Assembly (NCBI RefSeq): GCF_900115775.1
Contig: NZ_FOXS01000003.1
Coordinates: 310,001 to 374,000 of the forward strand
Direction of reading: 5' to 3'
DNA length: 64,000 bases
Origin: Hymenobacter arizonensis
GTDB lineage: Bacteria > Bacteroidota > Bacteroidia > Cytophagales > Hymenobacteraceae
Shown here: positions 1-6,232 of the stretch, one piece after another
Numbering within the stretch: position 1 is the stretch's first letter
How the letters are laid out: each line of letters begins with the position of its first letter
Made by a program: the position numbers and the translations under genes
Notes under the pieces: model-generated
What the model was told of the DNA's origin: nothing
Databases searched by the model: none
Seen by the model: the letters and a program-made list of their open reading frames with translations, nothing else

Positions 1-420
1 GTGGCGCATTCGTTTGGGGCAGCGTCGGTGGCGGGGCTGCCGGTGCGGCTGCCGAATGGGGTGCCACTGCCACGGCTGGTACTGCTGAGTGCCCCTGTTG
101 GCCCTCGGGCAGTAGCGGGGCGCTTCGCCGACTTCCTGTACCTATCCAATGACTTTGTGGCGCGGTTTGCCCAATACGTGGAGCAGGCCACCGGCCGGTC
201 AGCCGATTCGTTCGGGGTGGCCGTGTCTGGTCCCGGCACGGGAGCCGAGCAGGTGCTAATAATGCACGACGAGGAGGACGAGATAATTCCGTTTTCGGAG
301 GGTCGGGAGATTGCCGCGGGTTGGCCCGGCGCTATGCTGCACGCCACGCGTGGCCTGGGGCACAACCGAATTCTGCGCGATGCGGAGGTAGTGCAAGCGG
401 CGGTACGGTTTATCGGGTAA
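1..420 (+). CDS. alpha/beta hydrolase, 5'-truncated by window edge
   Basis: The reading frame is open from the first base, so the true start lies upstream and about half of the enzyme is missing. What remains has the C-terminal two thirds of an alpha/beta-hydrolase core: the nucleophile elbow AHSFGAA near the start (Ser as nucleophile), an acid-bearing strand HDEEDEIIPF and a C-terminal GLGHNRIL that supplies the catalytic His. The substrate cannot be inferred. It stands alone on the plus strand; the next gene is convergent on the minus strand, with a short repeat remnant between. Confidence 0.7.
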   Translation: MAHSFGAASVAGLPVRLPNGVPLPRLVLLSAPVGPRAVAGRFADFLYLSNDFVARFAQYVEQATGRSADSFGVAVSGPGTGAEQVLIMHDEEDEIIPFSEGREIAAGWPGAMLHATRGLGHNRILRDAEVVQAAVRFIG

Positions 421-534
421 GACTAGGCCTGCTTCTGCCGATGCTGTTCAGCTTTGGGTCTAGTCCTCTATAACTGAGATGGCAGGAATCCTTGTTCAGG
501 AAGGCCAAGAAGAGAAATTTTCAGCCCTGCATTG

Positions 535-566
535 CCTGTCATGCTTCGCAGGCTCAGCATGACAGG
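535..566. repeat. solo REP-like palindrome, family 1
   Basis: An 11-bp perfect inverted repeat (CCTGTCATGCT and its complement) around a short loop containing TTCGCAGG. This is a collapsed single copy of the GTCATGCTGAG repeat found at many other gaps in the window. Confidence 0.7.
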
Positions 567-605
567 CGTTATCATTTCGGCTCCTTGGCGGACTGCTTGG
601 ATAGG

Positions 606-1622
606 TTAGATAGTGCTCATTCCCTCAGCAGCCAACTGCCGCAGCACGTCGCGCAGGCCATCTGGCTCGCGTAGGAGCACCCCTACGTGCTGCACGTACT
701 CGGCTTCGGCCCGCAGGTCGCGCTTGAGCTGCCGTAGCTCCGCTTCCTGCTTTTTAGCCGAAGCTCCCTGGAAGCCGCTGGGGCCGTACTTCACCTCGTT
801 CATCTCCTGCTTCAACGTGATTTGCTGTTGCAGCAGGGCGCGGGTGTAGCGGGCCAGCACATCGTCCGATTCCGCATCGGCCGGGCCTGATTCGGATAGT
901 AGCTGCAACAGCGTGTAGAGGTCGTCGGCTTCGTAGGCCTCCGTGATGCGCTGCATCTGGGCGGTTTTGTCGGCTTGCTTTTCGGGGTCGCGCTCCAAGT
1001 CGGGGTGGTGGGTGCGGGCCAGCTGGCGGTAGATGGTTTTGGCGTTTGATTCAAGCTGCTTTTGGTCGGCTTGTTCGGCAGCTTCTTTGGCTCGCTGGGC
1101 TTTGGTTTGGCGGCGGGCGCGGGCGGCAGCGGCAGCTTGCTCGTGCGGGGGCAAGCTGGGGTCGGGGATGTATTCCTTGGGTATCTGGGAGCTGGCGCTG
1201 CTATCGGGTTTGGTCTTGGTATCGGAACTGCTGCGACGGCCCGCTGGGGTGTACTTGCGAATTATCGCGCTTTCATCCTCACCAAACCGCTCTTCTAATG
1301 ACCGGGCGTTGCCCAGTATCAGCTCCGTAATCTGCTCTTCTTCTAAGCGACTGAAATAGCCGAGGAGCAAGGCTTCTTCCAGGGATGGAAACAGGCTGCG
1401 GCGGGCCGATACCACGGCCGTAGCCGCGGGGCCTACCTGCTGCCAGTAGCGGCGGCGGGCTTCGGCCTGCTCAGCGCGGAGGTCGCGCAGACGCTCACGC
1501 AGGTTCTCAACGTCCAGAATGGCTTGCCGAAAAGCCTGTTGGGCGGGAGTGCCCGCCGGCTGTTCGTCGAGCCGCACGGGTACGGTTACTGGTGCAGGAT
1601 GCGTGGAGGCAGCTTTTTTCAT
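606..1622 (-). CDS. J-domain-like (DnaJ-type) protein
   Basis: A 338-residue soluble protein. The frame opens upstream, but ATG at 1622 (MKKAASTHPAPV...) is preferred because a start at 1694 would overlap the neighbouring gene. The N-terminal half is charged and probably coiled coil (ENLRERLRDLRAEQAEARRR). A J-domain-like segment around residues 205-260 has the diagnostic HPD in YRQLARTHHPDLERDPEK, preceded by a basic helix and followed by an ITEAYEADDLYTLLQLL helix. The C-terminal helix region is again charged. HPD implies stimulation of an Hsp70 ATPase, but no DnaK or GrpE gene is nearby and there is no zinc-finger or client-binding domain, so the partner is unknown. It lies 25 bp downstream of the deacetylase gene on the same strand and may be co-transcribed with it. 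Confidence 0.75.
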   Translation of the reverse strand: MKKAASTHPAPVTVPVRLDEQPAGTPAQQAFRQAILDVENLRERLRDLRAEQAEARRRYWQQVGPAATAVVSARRSLFPSLEEALLLGYFSRLEEEQITELILGNARSLEERFGEDESAIIRKYTPAGRRSSSDTKTKPDSSASSQIPKEYIPDPSLPPHEQAAAAARARRQTKAQRAKEAAEQADQKQLESNAKTIYRQLARTHHPDLERDPEKQADKTAQMQRITEAYEADDLYTLLQLLSESGPADAESDDVLARYTRALLQQQITLKQEMNEVKYGPSGFQGASAKKQEAELRQLKRDLRAEAEYVQHVGVLLREPDGLRDVLRQLAAEGMSTI

Positions 1623-1647
1623 GAGGTGCAAAGGTAGGGGTGTGGTC

Positions 1648-2550
1648 CTACGGCCACAGCTCAAACGCCACCCGAAACGTGTTGCAATGCGCATCTACAA
1701 TGTCTGCGAGCCGCTCGGAGTAGCCGCCGCCCATGCTCACCGCTACCGGAAGCTGGCGCTCATGGCACAGGCCTAGCACAAATTCATCGCGCTGACGGCA
1801 GCCGGCCGGCGTAAGGGCCAGCTTGCCGAGCTTGTCGGTGGCTAGCACATCAACCCCGGCTTGGTAAAAGATGAAATCGGGCTGTACTTGGGTCAATAGT
1901 CTCGGCAGCGTCTCTTTAAGCAACTGAAGGTATAGCTCGTCACCGGTGCCTAATTCCAGCGCAATGTCCAAATCGGATTTCTCCTTGCGCAAGGGATAGT
2001 TGGCCCCGGCGTGCATGGAAAACGTGAACACGTGCGGCTCGTGTTCGAAAATGGCGGCGGTGCCATCGCCCTGATGCACGTCCAGGTCCACAATTAAAAT
2101 TTGGCTGGCCAGACCGTGTGCCAGTAAGTAAGCGGCGGCAATGGCCTGGTCATTTAGCACGCAAAAGCCCTCGCCACGGTCGGCAAAGGCGTGGTGGGTG
2201 CCACCGGCCAAATTCAGGCCCACGCCGTCGCGCAGGGCTTTCAGGGCCGATTGCAAGGTGCCGGCGCTGCTACTGAGCGAGCGTCGCACTAGCTGCGGGC
2301 TTTGCGGCAGGCCCAAGCGGCGCACTTCGGCGGGGCTGAGGTTCAGGTCGCGCACTTTGTGCCAGTATTCCTCGGTGTGCACGCGCAGCACGTCCTCTTC
2401 TGCGCACAGGCCGGGCTCGTAGAAGTCTTCGGCCGCTGCGATGCCCTGCCACAGCAGCTGCTCCCGAATCAGCGCATATTTGGCAATGGGAAATCGGTGC
2501 CCTTCGGGAAGATTGAGCGTATAGTGGTCGGAAGTTGCGAGGCATGGCAT
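1648..2550 (-). CDS. histone deacetylase family protein
   Basis: A 300-residue zinc-dependent deacylase of the HDAC/acetoin-utilization family. The expected metal and active-site blocks are present in order: GGTHHAFADRGEGFCVLND (the paired His charge relay), VDLDVHQGDGTA (Asp/His zinc ligands), the SMH segment, YQAGVDVLATDKLGKL (second Asp ligand) and GGGYS near the C-terminus. Length is typical. In bacteria these enzymes remove acyl groups from small amines or lysine side chains; the substrate here is not determined by the sequence. The start ATG at 2550 (MPCLATSDHYTLNLPEGHRFPI) aligns with the usual family N-terminus. Upstream is a long AT-rich gap. Confidence 0.88.
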   Translation of the reverse strand: MPCLATSDHYTLNLPEGHRFPIAKYALIREQLLWQGIAAAEDFYEPGLCAEEDVLRVHTEEYWHKVRDLNLSPAEVRRLGLPQSPQLVRRSLSSSAGTLQSALKALRDGVGLNLAGGTHHAFADRGEGFCVLNDQAIAAAYLLAHGLASQILIVDLDVHQGDGTAAIFEHEPHVFTFSMHAGANYPLRKEKSDLDIALELGTGDELYLQLLKETLPRLLTQVQPDFIFYQAGVDVLATDKLGKLALTPAGCRQRDEFVLGLCHERQLPVAVSMGGGYSERLADIVDAHCNTFRVAFELWP

Positions 2551-2687
2551 GGGGCCATAATACCTAGAAGTGGAAGCTTAGGTTTATTGAAATGGCGCTT
2601 CGGAAGAAATTAATAATTATTAAAAACTGCGTTTATGAATTGAATTCGCAGTTTGAAGAAAATATTTAATAATTAATTTTAAAATAA

Positions 2688-2719
2688 TTTGCCGCTTAAA
2701 AATTAATTATGAACCTTTG
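2688..2719 (+). promoter_or_regulatory. Bacteroidota-type promoter
   Basis: TTTG at 2688-2691 and AACCTTTG at 2712-2719, separated by 20 bases, match the Bacteroidota primary-sigma pattern TTTG-N19-TAnnTTTG apart from the first base of the -7 element. The promoter sits in a strongly AT-rich stretch (2600-2720) and points at the short transcription unit ending at 2876. Confidence 0.45.
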
Positions 2720-2740
2720 TCGCACCAAAAGCAAACAACT

Positions 2741-2821
2741 ATGTACCGCCACGAACTATTCACCAGCAATTCGGATAAGATGCAGCCAGGTCGGCTGCTT
2801 CCGCTCGGTACGTTTGCCTGA
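2741..2821 (+). CDS. candidate 26-residue microprotein or leader ORF
   Basis: ATG at 2741 opens a 26-codon frame (MYRHELFTSNSDK...GTFA) ending in TGA at 2819-2821. It is about 22 bases downstream of a good promoter. It is followed by a 7-bp hairpin (TTTTAGC/GCTAAAA, 2822-2839) and a strong terminator, so the transcript would be only about 150 nt. No plus-strand gene follows for 580 bp, which makes an attenuator for a downstream operon unlikely. It could be a microprotein or simply part of a small RNA. I do not recognise the peptide. Confidence 0.3.
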   Translation: MYRHELFTSNSDKMQPGRLLPLGTFA

Positions 2822-2849
2822 TTTTAGCACCCGCTAAAACTTGACACCG

Positions 2850-2876
2850 CCCGAGCCCATAACGCTCGGGTTTTTT
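2850..2876 (+). terminator. intrinsic terminator of the short 2.7-2.9 kb transcript
   Basis: CCCGAGC (2850-2856) pairs with GCTCGGG (2864-2870) and is followed directly by six T. Confidence 0.8.
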
Positions 2877-3050
2877 GTTGTTAGCCGGTTTACAGCCGCT
2901 TACCCATTCAATTCATGCACAATATCCGCCCCGAACACCTGCCCCTGCAGCCCCAGCGCCGGCCCGATTGCGGCTCGCTGAAACGGTGCGGCCGTGCTTT
3001 TCTTCTTTGTTGGCTACGTCGATAATATCGGCGTAAATCACGCGAAGTAG
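2877..3050. other. gap with possible gene debris
   Basis: No convincing gene. On the minus strand a 33-codon stretch without a start codon (ending QVFGADIVHELNG, stop about 2901) has protein-like composition, and on the plus strand the tail AVLFFFVGYVDNIGVNHAK ends at TAG 3048-3050 just before a terminator. Both may be decayed gene ends; neither can be assigned to a family. Confidence 0.25.
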
Positions 3051-3084
3051 AAAAGCCCGGCCCGCAAAAGCCGGGCTTTTTCGT
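3051..3084. terminator. bidirectional intrinsic terminator
   Basis: AAAAGCCCGGC (3051-3061) and GCCGGGCTTTT (3070-3080) form an 11-bp stem with A-rich 5' and T-rich 3' flanks. Confidence 0.7.
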
Positions 3085-3248
3085 GTTATTAATTCCCAAA
3101 TAAAAACGAGTTTTTATTTGAATGGAAGAGGTGTGTCTAATTGAAATTAATAATTAATTAGTCCGCTTCGAATTTAACAATGCAATACAATATTGAACGT
3201 CATGCTTCATCTGGTGTCTGCTTGTCGAAGCATCTCTACCACGCCGTC

Positions 3249-3333
3249 TGTCATGCTGAGCCTGCGAAGCACCTTATCAGGTTACAACAACTTGTTCGAA
3301 GGTGATAAGATGCTTCGCAGGCTCAGCATGACA
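3249..3333. repeat. REPIN-like inverted repeat, family 1
   Basis: Perfect 23-base terminal arms (5' arm begins TGTCATGCTGAG, ends GCGAAGCA) with a second inner pair CTTATCA/TGATAAG and a short central region containing TTGTTCGAA. Same element as at 22738, 23977, 45224 and 53493. It lies just upstream of the Ro60 gene, and a fragment of a related element (GTCATGCT... TTGTCGAAGCATCTC) precedes it at about 3200-3235. Confidence 0.9.
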
Positions 3334-3458
3334 GGAAATTTACATGACAGGAGATTAGTACGAGCATTAGATAAAAAGTCTCAACTCAGCTCCCCGTGAC
3401 CAAATGGCTTTGCCAAATACCACCAAAACCACCACTCACCTTCCAACACACCCACGTT

Positions 3459-4982
3459 ATGCGCTTCAACTTCTTCTCTCGAAATACCGCTACGGTGGTA
3501 AACCACGAAGACGCAGCTTCCTTCACGCTCACGCCCCAAATGGAGCTGTATGCTGCCGTAGCCACGGCTGCGCTCAGCGACCAGTTCTACGAAAAGGCCG
3601 ATACTCGCCTGGAGCGTTTGCGTGAGTTGGTGGGCAAAAACGAGCCCCTGTTTGTAGCCCAGCTGGCGGTATATGCTCGTGAAAGCCTGCATTTGCGCTC
3701 GGTGCCCTTGGTGTTGTGCGTGGAGCTGGCCCGCTTGCACCGCGGCGACAACCTCCTGAGCCGCTTGGTGGCCCGGGTAGTGCAGCGCCCCGACGAAATC
3801 ACGGAATTGCTGGCTTACTACGCCCGGGCCAACGGCCGGAATGGGACCAAAATCCTTAACCGCGTGTCCAAGCAGCTGCAAAAAGGCCTGGCGCTAAGCT
3901 TCAACAAGTTCGACGGCTACCAGCTGGCGAAGTACGACCGAGACGGTGCGGTGCGCTTGCGCGATGCCTTGTTTCTGGTGCACCCTACGGCCCGCGATGC
4001 AGCCCAGCAAGCCTTGTTCGACCAATTGGTGCGCGGCGAATTGCCCACGCCCTACACTTGGGAAACTGAGTTGTCGGCGGTAGGGCAGGCACCCTACGCC
4101 ACGCCGGCTGAGCGCACCGCCGCGGTGACTCGCACCTGGGAAACGCTTGTTGCCAGCGGCAAACTGGGCTACATGGCCTTGTTGCGCAACCTGCGCAACA
4201 TTCTCGAAGCCAACGTGTCGGCCGAAACCATCACGCAGGTGTGCGCTACGCTGGCCAATCGGGCCGCGGTGGCGCGCAGCAAGCAGCTGCCTTTCCGCTT
4301 CCTGGCGGCCTTCCGCGAGGTGAAAGCCTTGCAGAGCGGCCACGTGGCGGCGGTGCTCACGGCCCTGGAAGATGCCATCGCCCACAGCGCGGCCAATTTG
4401 CGCGGCTTCGGCCCCGAAACCCGCGTGGTGGTGGCGTGCGACGTGTCTAGCTCCATGCAGCAACCCATTTCGGCGCGCAGCAAAGTGCTGCTCTACGACG
4501 TGAGCCTGGTGCTGGGCATGTTGCTCCAGAGCCGCAGCCAGAACGTCACGGCCGGCATGTTCGGCGATACGTGGAAGCGCATCAGCCTGCCCCGTGGGCC
4601 GGTGCTCCGCAACGTGGAGGAGTTCTACCGCCGCGAAGGCGAGGTGGGCTACAGCACCAACGGCTACCTGGTGGTTCAGGACTTGCGCCAGCGCCGCGAG
4701 GTGGTCGACAAGGTGATGATGTTCACGGACGTGCAGTTGTGGAACAGCCGCGGCGACGGCGGCACCCTGGCCCTGGAATGGGCCGAGTACCGCCGCACTG
4801 TAGCCCCCAATGCCCGCCTCTACCTCTTCGACCTGGCCGGGCACGGCACCGTCCCGCTGGAGGTGCGCCCCGAAACGGGCGTGGCCCTCATCGCCGGCTG
4901 GTCCGACAAAATTTTTGACGTGCTCACGGCGCTCGACAATGGCGGCTCCGCGCTCACTGAAATCGAAGCAATTTCCTTTTAA
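3459..4982 (+). CDS. rsr: TROVE domain protein, Ro60 ortholog (Rsr)
   Basis: A 507-residue bacterial Ro60. ATG at 3459 (MRFNFFSRNTATVVNHEDA) is preferred over an upstream in-frame ATG because it matches the start of the TROVE domain. Residues 1-310 are the HEAT-repeat TROVE ring (LRELVGKNEPLFVAQLAVYARE, RNGTKILNRVSKQLQKGL). The C-terminal von Willebrand A domain has an intact MIDAS, ACDVSSSM starting near residue 327, and FTDVQLWNSRGDGG near residue 425. Ro60 rings bind misfolded or single-stranded RNA in the pore and Y RNAs on the outside; the bacterial protein works with exonucleases in RNA turnover. The neighbourhood supports this directly: a tandem array of Y-RNA-like units follows, then rtcB on the same strand, as in the enterobacterial rsr-yrl-rtcBA locus. 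The assignment is strong from domain content plus context. Confidence 0.92.
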   Translation: MRFNFFSRNTATVVNHEDAASFTLTPQMELYAAVATAALSDQFYEKADTRLERLRELVGKNEPLFVAQLAVYARESLHLRSVPLVLCVELARLHRGDNLLSRLVARVVQRPDEITELLAYYARANGRNGTKILNRVSKQLQKGLALSFNKFDGYQLAKYDRDGAVRLRDALFLVHPTARDAAQQALFDQLVRGELPTPYTWETELSAVGQAPYATPAERTAAVTRTWETLVASGKLGYMALLRNLRNILEANVSAETITQVCATLANRAAVARSKQLPFRFLAAFREVKALQSGHVAAVLTALEDAIAHSAANLRGFGPETRVVVACDVSSSMQQPISARSKVLLYDVSLVLGMLLQSRSQNVTAGMFGDTWKRISLPRGPVLRNVEEFYRREGEVGYSTNGYLVVQDLRQRREVVDKVMMFTDVQLWNSRGDGGTLALEWAEYRRTVAPNARLYLFDLAGHGTVPLEVRPETGVALIAGWSDKIFDVLTALDNGGSALTEIEAISF

Positions 4983-4990
4983 CAAGCGGC

Positions 4991-5038
4991 CCCGGGAATG
5001 ACATTTTTAACCTGAACAAAGCGGCCGTCATTCCCGGG
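4991..5038. repeat. hairpin after rsr
   Basis: CCCGGGAATGAC (4991-5002) and its exact complement (5027-5038) form a 12-bp stem around a 24-base loop containing TTTTT. The position, 8 bp after the rsr stop, suggests a 3'-end structure of the rsr transcript, although no T-tract follows the stem. Confidence 0.6.
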
Positions 5039-5108
5039 TTATGGCCCATTCATGCAATAAAACCACCTTTTATGATGTTCTAAACATATCCTGAGACGAG
5101 GAAGACGG

Positions 5109-5166
5109 CTGCCCACTTGGGGCAGTTGCCGACCGGGACGGCGCCACCACCGCGGTGGCCCGTCCC
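5109..5166 (+). ncRNA. paired stem-loops at the head of the Y RNA array
   Basis: Two stable stem-loops. CTGCCC/GGGCAG occupies 5109-5125. GGGACGG plus GCCACC pairs with GGTGGC plus CCGTCCC over 5135-5166, giving 13 bp with one bulged C. The TGCCGTA signature of the six following units is absent. It may be the 5' leader of a polycistronic array transcript, a degenerate seventh unit or a separate RNA. Confidence 0.4.
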
Positions 5167-5177
5167 AACCCGGCTCA

Positions 5178-5321
5178 CTCCGCTCACGTCAGGTGCCGTA
5201 GGCAGGCGATACTTCGCTGGTTAGGAGCTGCTTCTTCGGAGGTAGTTTATGGGTTCGAATCCCCGGTTGTGGCCTCGGCCGCAGCTGACGCGCCGGCCGC
5301 TTGTTGCCCTGATGTTCGGAG
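5178..5321 (+). ncRNA. Y RNA-like unit 1
   Basis: The outer helix pairs ACGTCAGG (5186-5193) with CCTGATGT (5308-5315), extended by CTCCG/CGGAG. The internal loop is TGCCGTA (5194-5200) opposite GCTTGTTGC (5299-5307). The inner helix is GGCAGGCG (5201-5208) with CGCCGGCC (5291-5298), one central mismatch. Inside are ATACTTCGC, a D-loop-like GCTGGTTAGGAGC (5216-5228), a UUCG-capped mini-hairpin, a T-arm with loop TTCGAAT (5254-5260, weak stem), and an 8-bp acceptor-like stem 5266-5273/5278-5285 closed by CTCG. In this unit the D-like segment precedes the T-arm, unlike units 2, 3, 4 and 6. Interpreted as a Y RNA from its structure and its position between rsr and rtcB. Confidence 0.75.
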
Positions 5322-5336
5322 AGAGCTAACTTATCA

Positions 5337-5490
5337 TGTTTCCGGGTGGGTGCCGTAGCCGGGCCTTCCTTCGCTCCAAATTAGGGGCGGTCGCGGGTTC
5401 GACTCCCGAAGTGCTGCCGTAAGGCAGGGCGACTGCAAATTGGTAGGGCCGCACCAGCTGGCCGGGCGCCTGTTGCCCCACTTGGAAACA
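5337..5490 (+). ncRNA. Y RNA-like unit 2
   Basis: The outer helix is 13-14 bp, 5337-5350 with 5477-5490, using GU pairs. The internal loop is TGCCGTA (5351-5357) opposite GCCTGTTGC (5468-5476). The inner helix is GCCGGGCC (5358-5365) with GGCCGGGC (5460-5467), one central mismatch. The T-arm has stem CGGG/CCCG and loop TTCGACT (5398-5404). The acceptor-like stem 5411-5418/5423-5430 is closed by a GTAA tetraloop, and a D-arm-like segment, GACTGCAAATTGGTAG, follows at 5431. The order T-arm, closed acceptor, D-arm is a permuted tRNA with no CCA end, as described for YrlA. Confidence 0.82.
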
Positions 5491-5496
5491 AAAGCA

Positions 5497-5651
5497 GTGT
5501 ATTGGGTGCCGTAGGTGGGCGATACTTCGTTATCTTATTCCGAGAGGAGCCGGGGGTTCGAATCCCTCTTTTAGTTGGACACAACTGAAATGGCTGAGTG
5601 GTCAAAAGCGTAATACCGTAAAGGCGCCCTCCGCTTGTTGCCCCAGTACAC
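5497..5651 (+). ncRNA. Y RNA-like unit 3, class II-type D-arm
   Basis: The outer helix is 10 bp, 5497-5506 with 5642-5651. The internal loop is TGCCGTA (5507-5513) opposite GCTTGTTGC (5633-5641). The inner helix is GGTGGGCG (5514-5521) with CGCCCTCC (5625-5632), one T-T mismatch. The 5-bp T-arm 5552-5568 has loop TTCGAAT. The 9-bp acceptor-like stem 5569-5577/5582-5590 is closed by GACA. The D-arm TGGCTGAGTGGTCAAAAGCG at 5591-5610 resembles that of tRNA-Ser or tRNA-Leu rather than the GCTCAGTTGG type of units 4 and 6, so the units mimic different tRNA classes. Confidence 0.82.
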
Positions 5652-5660
5652 CAATGCCAA

Positions 5661-5815
5661 TCCCTGTCCGGGTGTCGTAGCCCGGCCATACTTCGCATTC
5701 TTACTGCCCAGGACGCGGGTTCAAGTCCCGCCGATGGCTGCCGCGAGGCCGCTGCCGTAGCTCAGTTGGTTAGAGCAGGACTAGGAGGCCGGGCGCTTGT
5801 TGCCCCGGGCAGGGA
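5661..5815 (+). ncRNA. Y RNA-like unit 4
   Basis: The outer helix is 12 bp, TCCCTGTCCGGG (5661-5672) with 5804-5815. The internal loop is TGTCGTA (5673-5679) opposite GCTTGTTGC (5795-5803). The inner helix, GCCCGGCC (5680-5687) with GGCCGGGC (5787-5794), is perfect. The T-arm is GCGGG/CCCGC with loop TTCAAGT (5715-5731). The acceptor-like stem 5732-5742/5747-5757 is capped by a GCGA tetraloop, followed by a canonical D-arm TAGCTCAGTTGGTTAGAGC (5758-5776). This is the clearest tRNA mimic in the array: T-arm and D-arm would pass as tRNA parts, but the order is permuted and the acceptor is closed. Confidence 0.87.
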
Positions 5816-5822
5816 ACGGTTT

Positions 5823-5923
5823 TGTAGAGACGCGACACTTCGCGTCTCGGCGTCCGCGCCCTTCCCCGGTGGTCGTTCGTCTAAATCGTTCAACGTGGAG
5901 ACGCGAAGTGTCGCGTCTCTACA
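5823..5923. repeat. REPIN-like inverted repeat, family 4 (GAGACGCG)
   Basis: Perfect 26-base arms (5823-5848 and 5898-5923; right arm begins GAGACGCGAAGTGTCGCG, ends CTACA) around a 49-base centre. The element sits exactly between units 4 and 5 of the Y RNA array. A shorter relative is at 6191-6210. Confidence 0.92.
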
Positions 5924-5925
5924 GA

Positions 5926-6021
5926 TTACAACCGGATGCCGTAGGCTCGCGCTACTCCGACCTGTCACGTCGGGCTTTGTGCCCGTTGCGTGGGCCGTGT
6001 GTTGCTCCGGTTTTGTGGTAA
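5926..6021 (+). ncRNA. Y RNA-like unit 5, without tRNA module
   Basis: The outer helix AACCGGA (5930-5936) pairs with TCCGGTT (6006-6012), extended by TTAC/GTAA. The internal loop is TGCCGTA (5937-5943) opposite GTGTGTTGC (5997-6005). The inner helix is GGCTCGCG (5944-5951) with CGTGGGCC (5989-5996), 8 bp with GU pairs. The enclosed 37 bases have neither T-arm nor D-arm; instead CCGAC/GTCGG closes a 7-base loop (5957-5973), anticodon-arm-like in size. The same Ro-binding-type stem is thus used without the tRNA mimic, as in shorter Y RNAs. Confidence 0.72.
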
Positions 6022-6172
6022 TAAAAACGGGCTGGTGCCGTAGCACCGCCATACTTCGCTTTGGTCGATGGGGTCGCTGGTTCGAGTCCGGCTTGTGGGT
6101 TTTGGCTCACGGTAGCTCAGTTGGTTAGAGCACATATGTAGGCGATGCGCCTGTTGCCCGGTCCGTTTTTAT
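6021..6172 (+). ncRNA. Y RNA-like unit 6 with terminator
   Basis: The outer helix is 15 bp, 6021-6035 with 6158-6172. The internal loop is TGCCGTA (6036-6042) opposite GCCTGTTGC (6149-6157). The inner helix is GCACCGCC (6043-6050) with GGCGATGC (6141-6148). The T-arm is GCTGG/CCGGC with loop TTCGAGT (6076-6092). The 7-bp acceptor-like stem TTGTGGG/CTCACGG (6093-6099/6106-6112) is closed by TTTTGG, followed by the D-arm TAGCTCAGTTGGTTAGAGC (6113-6131). The outer helix is followed by a T-run (6174-6179), so this unit can also act as the intrinsic terminator of the array. Confidence 0.87.
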
Positions 6173-6190
6173 CTTTTTTCATCAACGATT

Positions 6191-6210
6191 GAGACGCAAA
6201 TATGCGTCTC
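6191..6210. repeat. short GAGACGCA palindrome before rtcB
   Basis: GAGACGCA and TGCGTCTC around AATA, followed by TAC, resemble one arm-pair of the family 4 element at 5823-5923. It lies 22 bases before the rtcB start and could form a hairpin in the rtcB 5' leader. Confidence 0.6.
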
Positions 6211-6232
6211 TACCTCGTGCAACAACCATTTT

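Noticed and set aside
5155..6128. Open reading frames of 67-120 codons within the Y RNA array
   Set aside because: They run through conserved stems and loops of the RNA units, have no family features and are not consistent in frame between units.
5178..6172. Canonical tRNA genes in the kilobase after rsr (TTCGAAT and GCTCAGTTGG motifs are present)
   Set aside because: T-arms precede D-arms, acceptor stems are closed by short loops and no CCA-compatible end or anticodon arm is in the proper place, so these are tRNA-like modules, not tRNAs.
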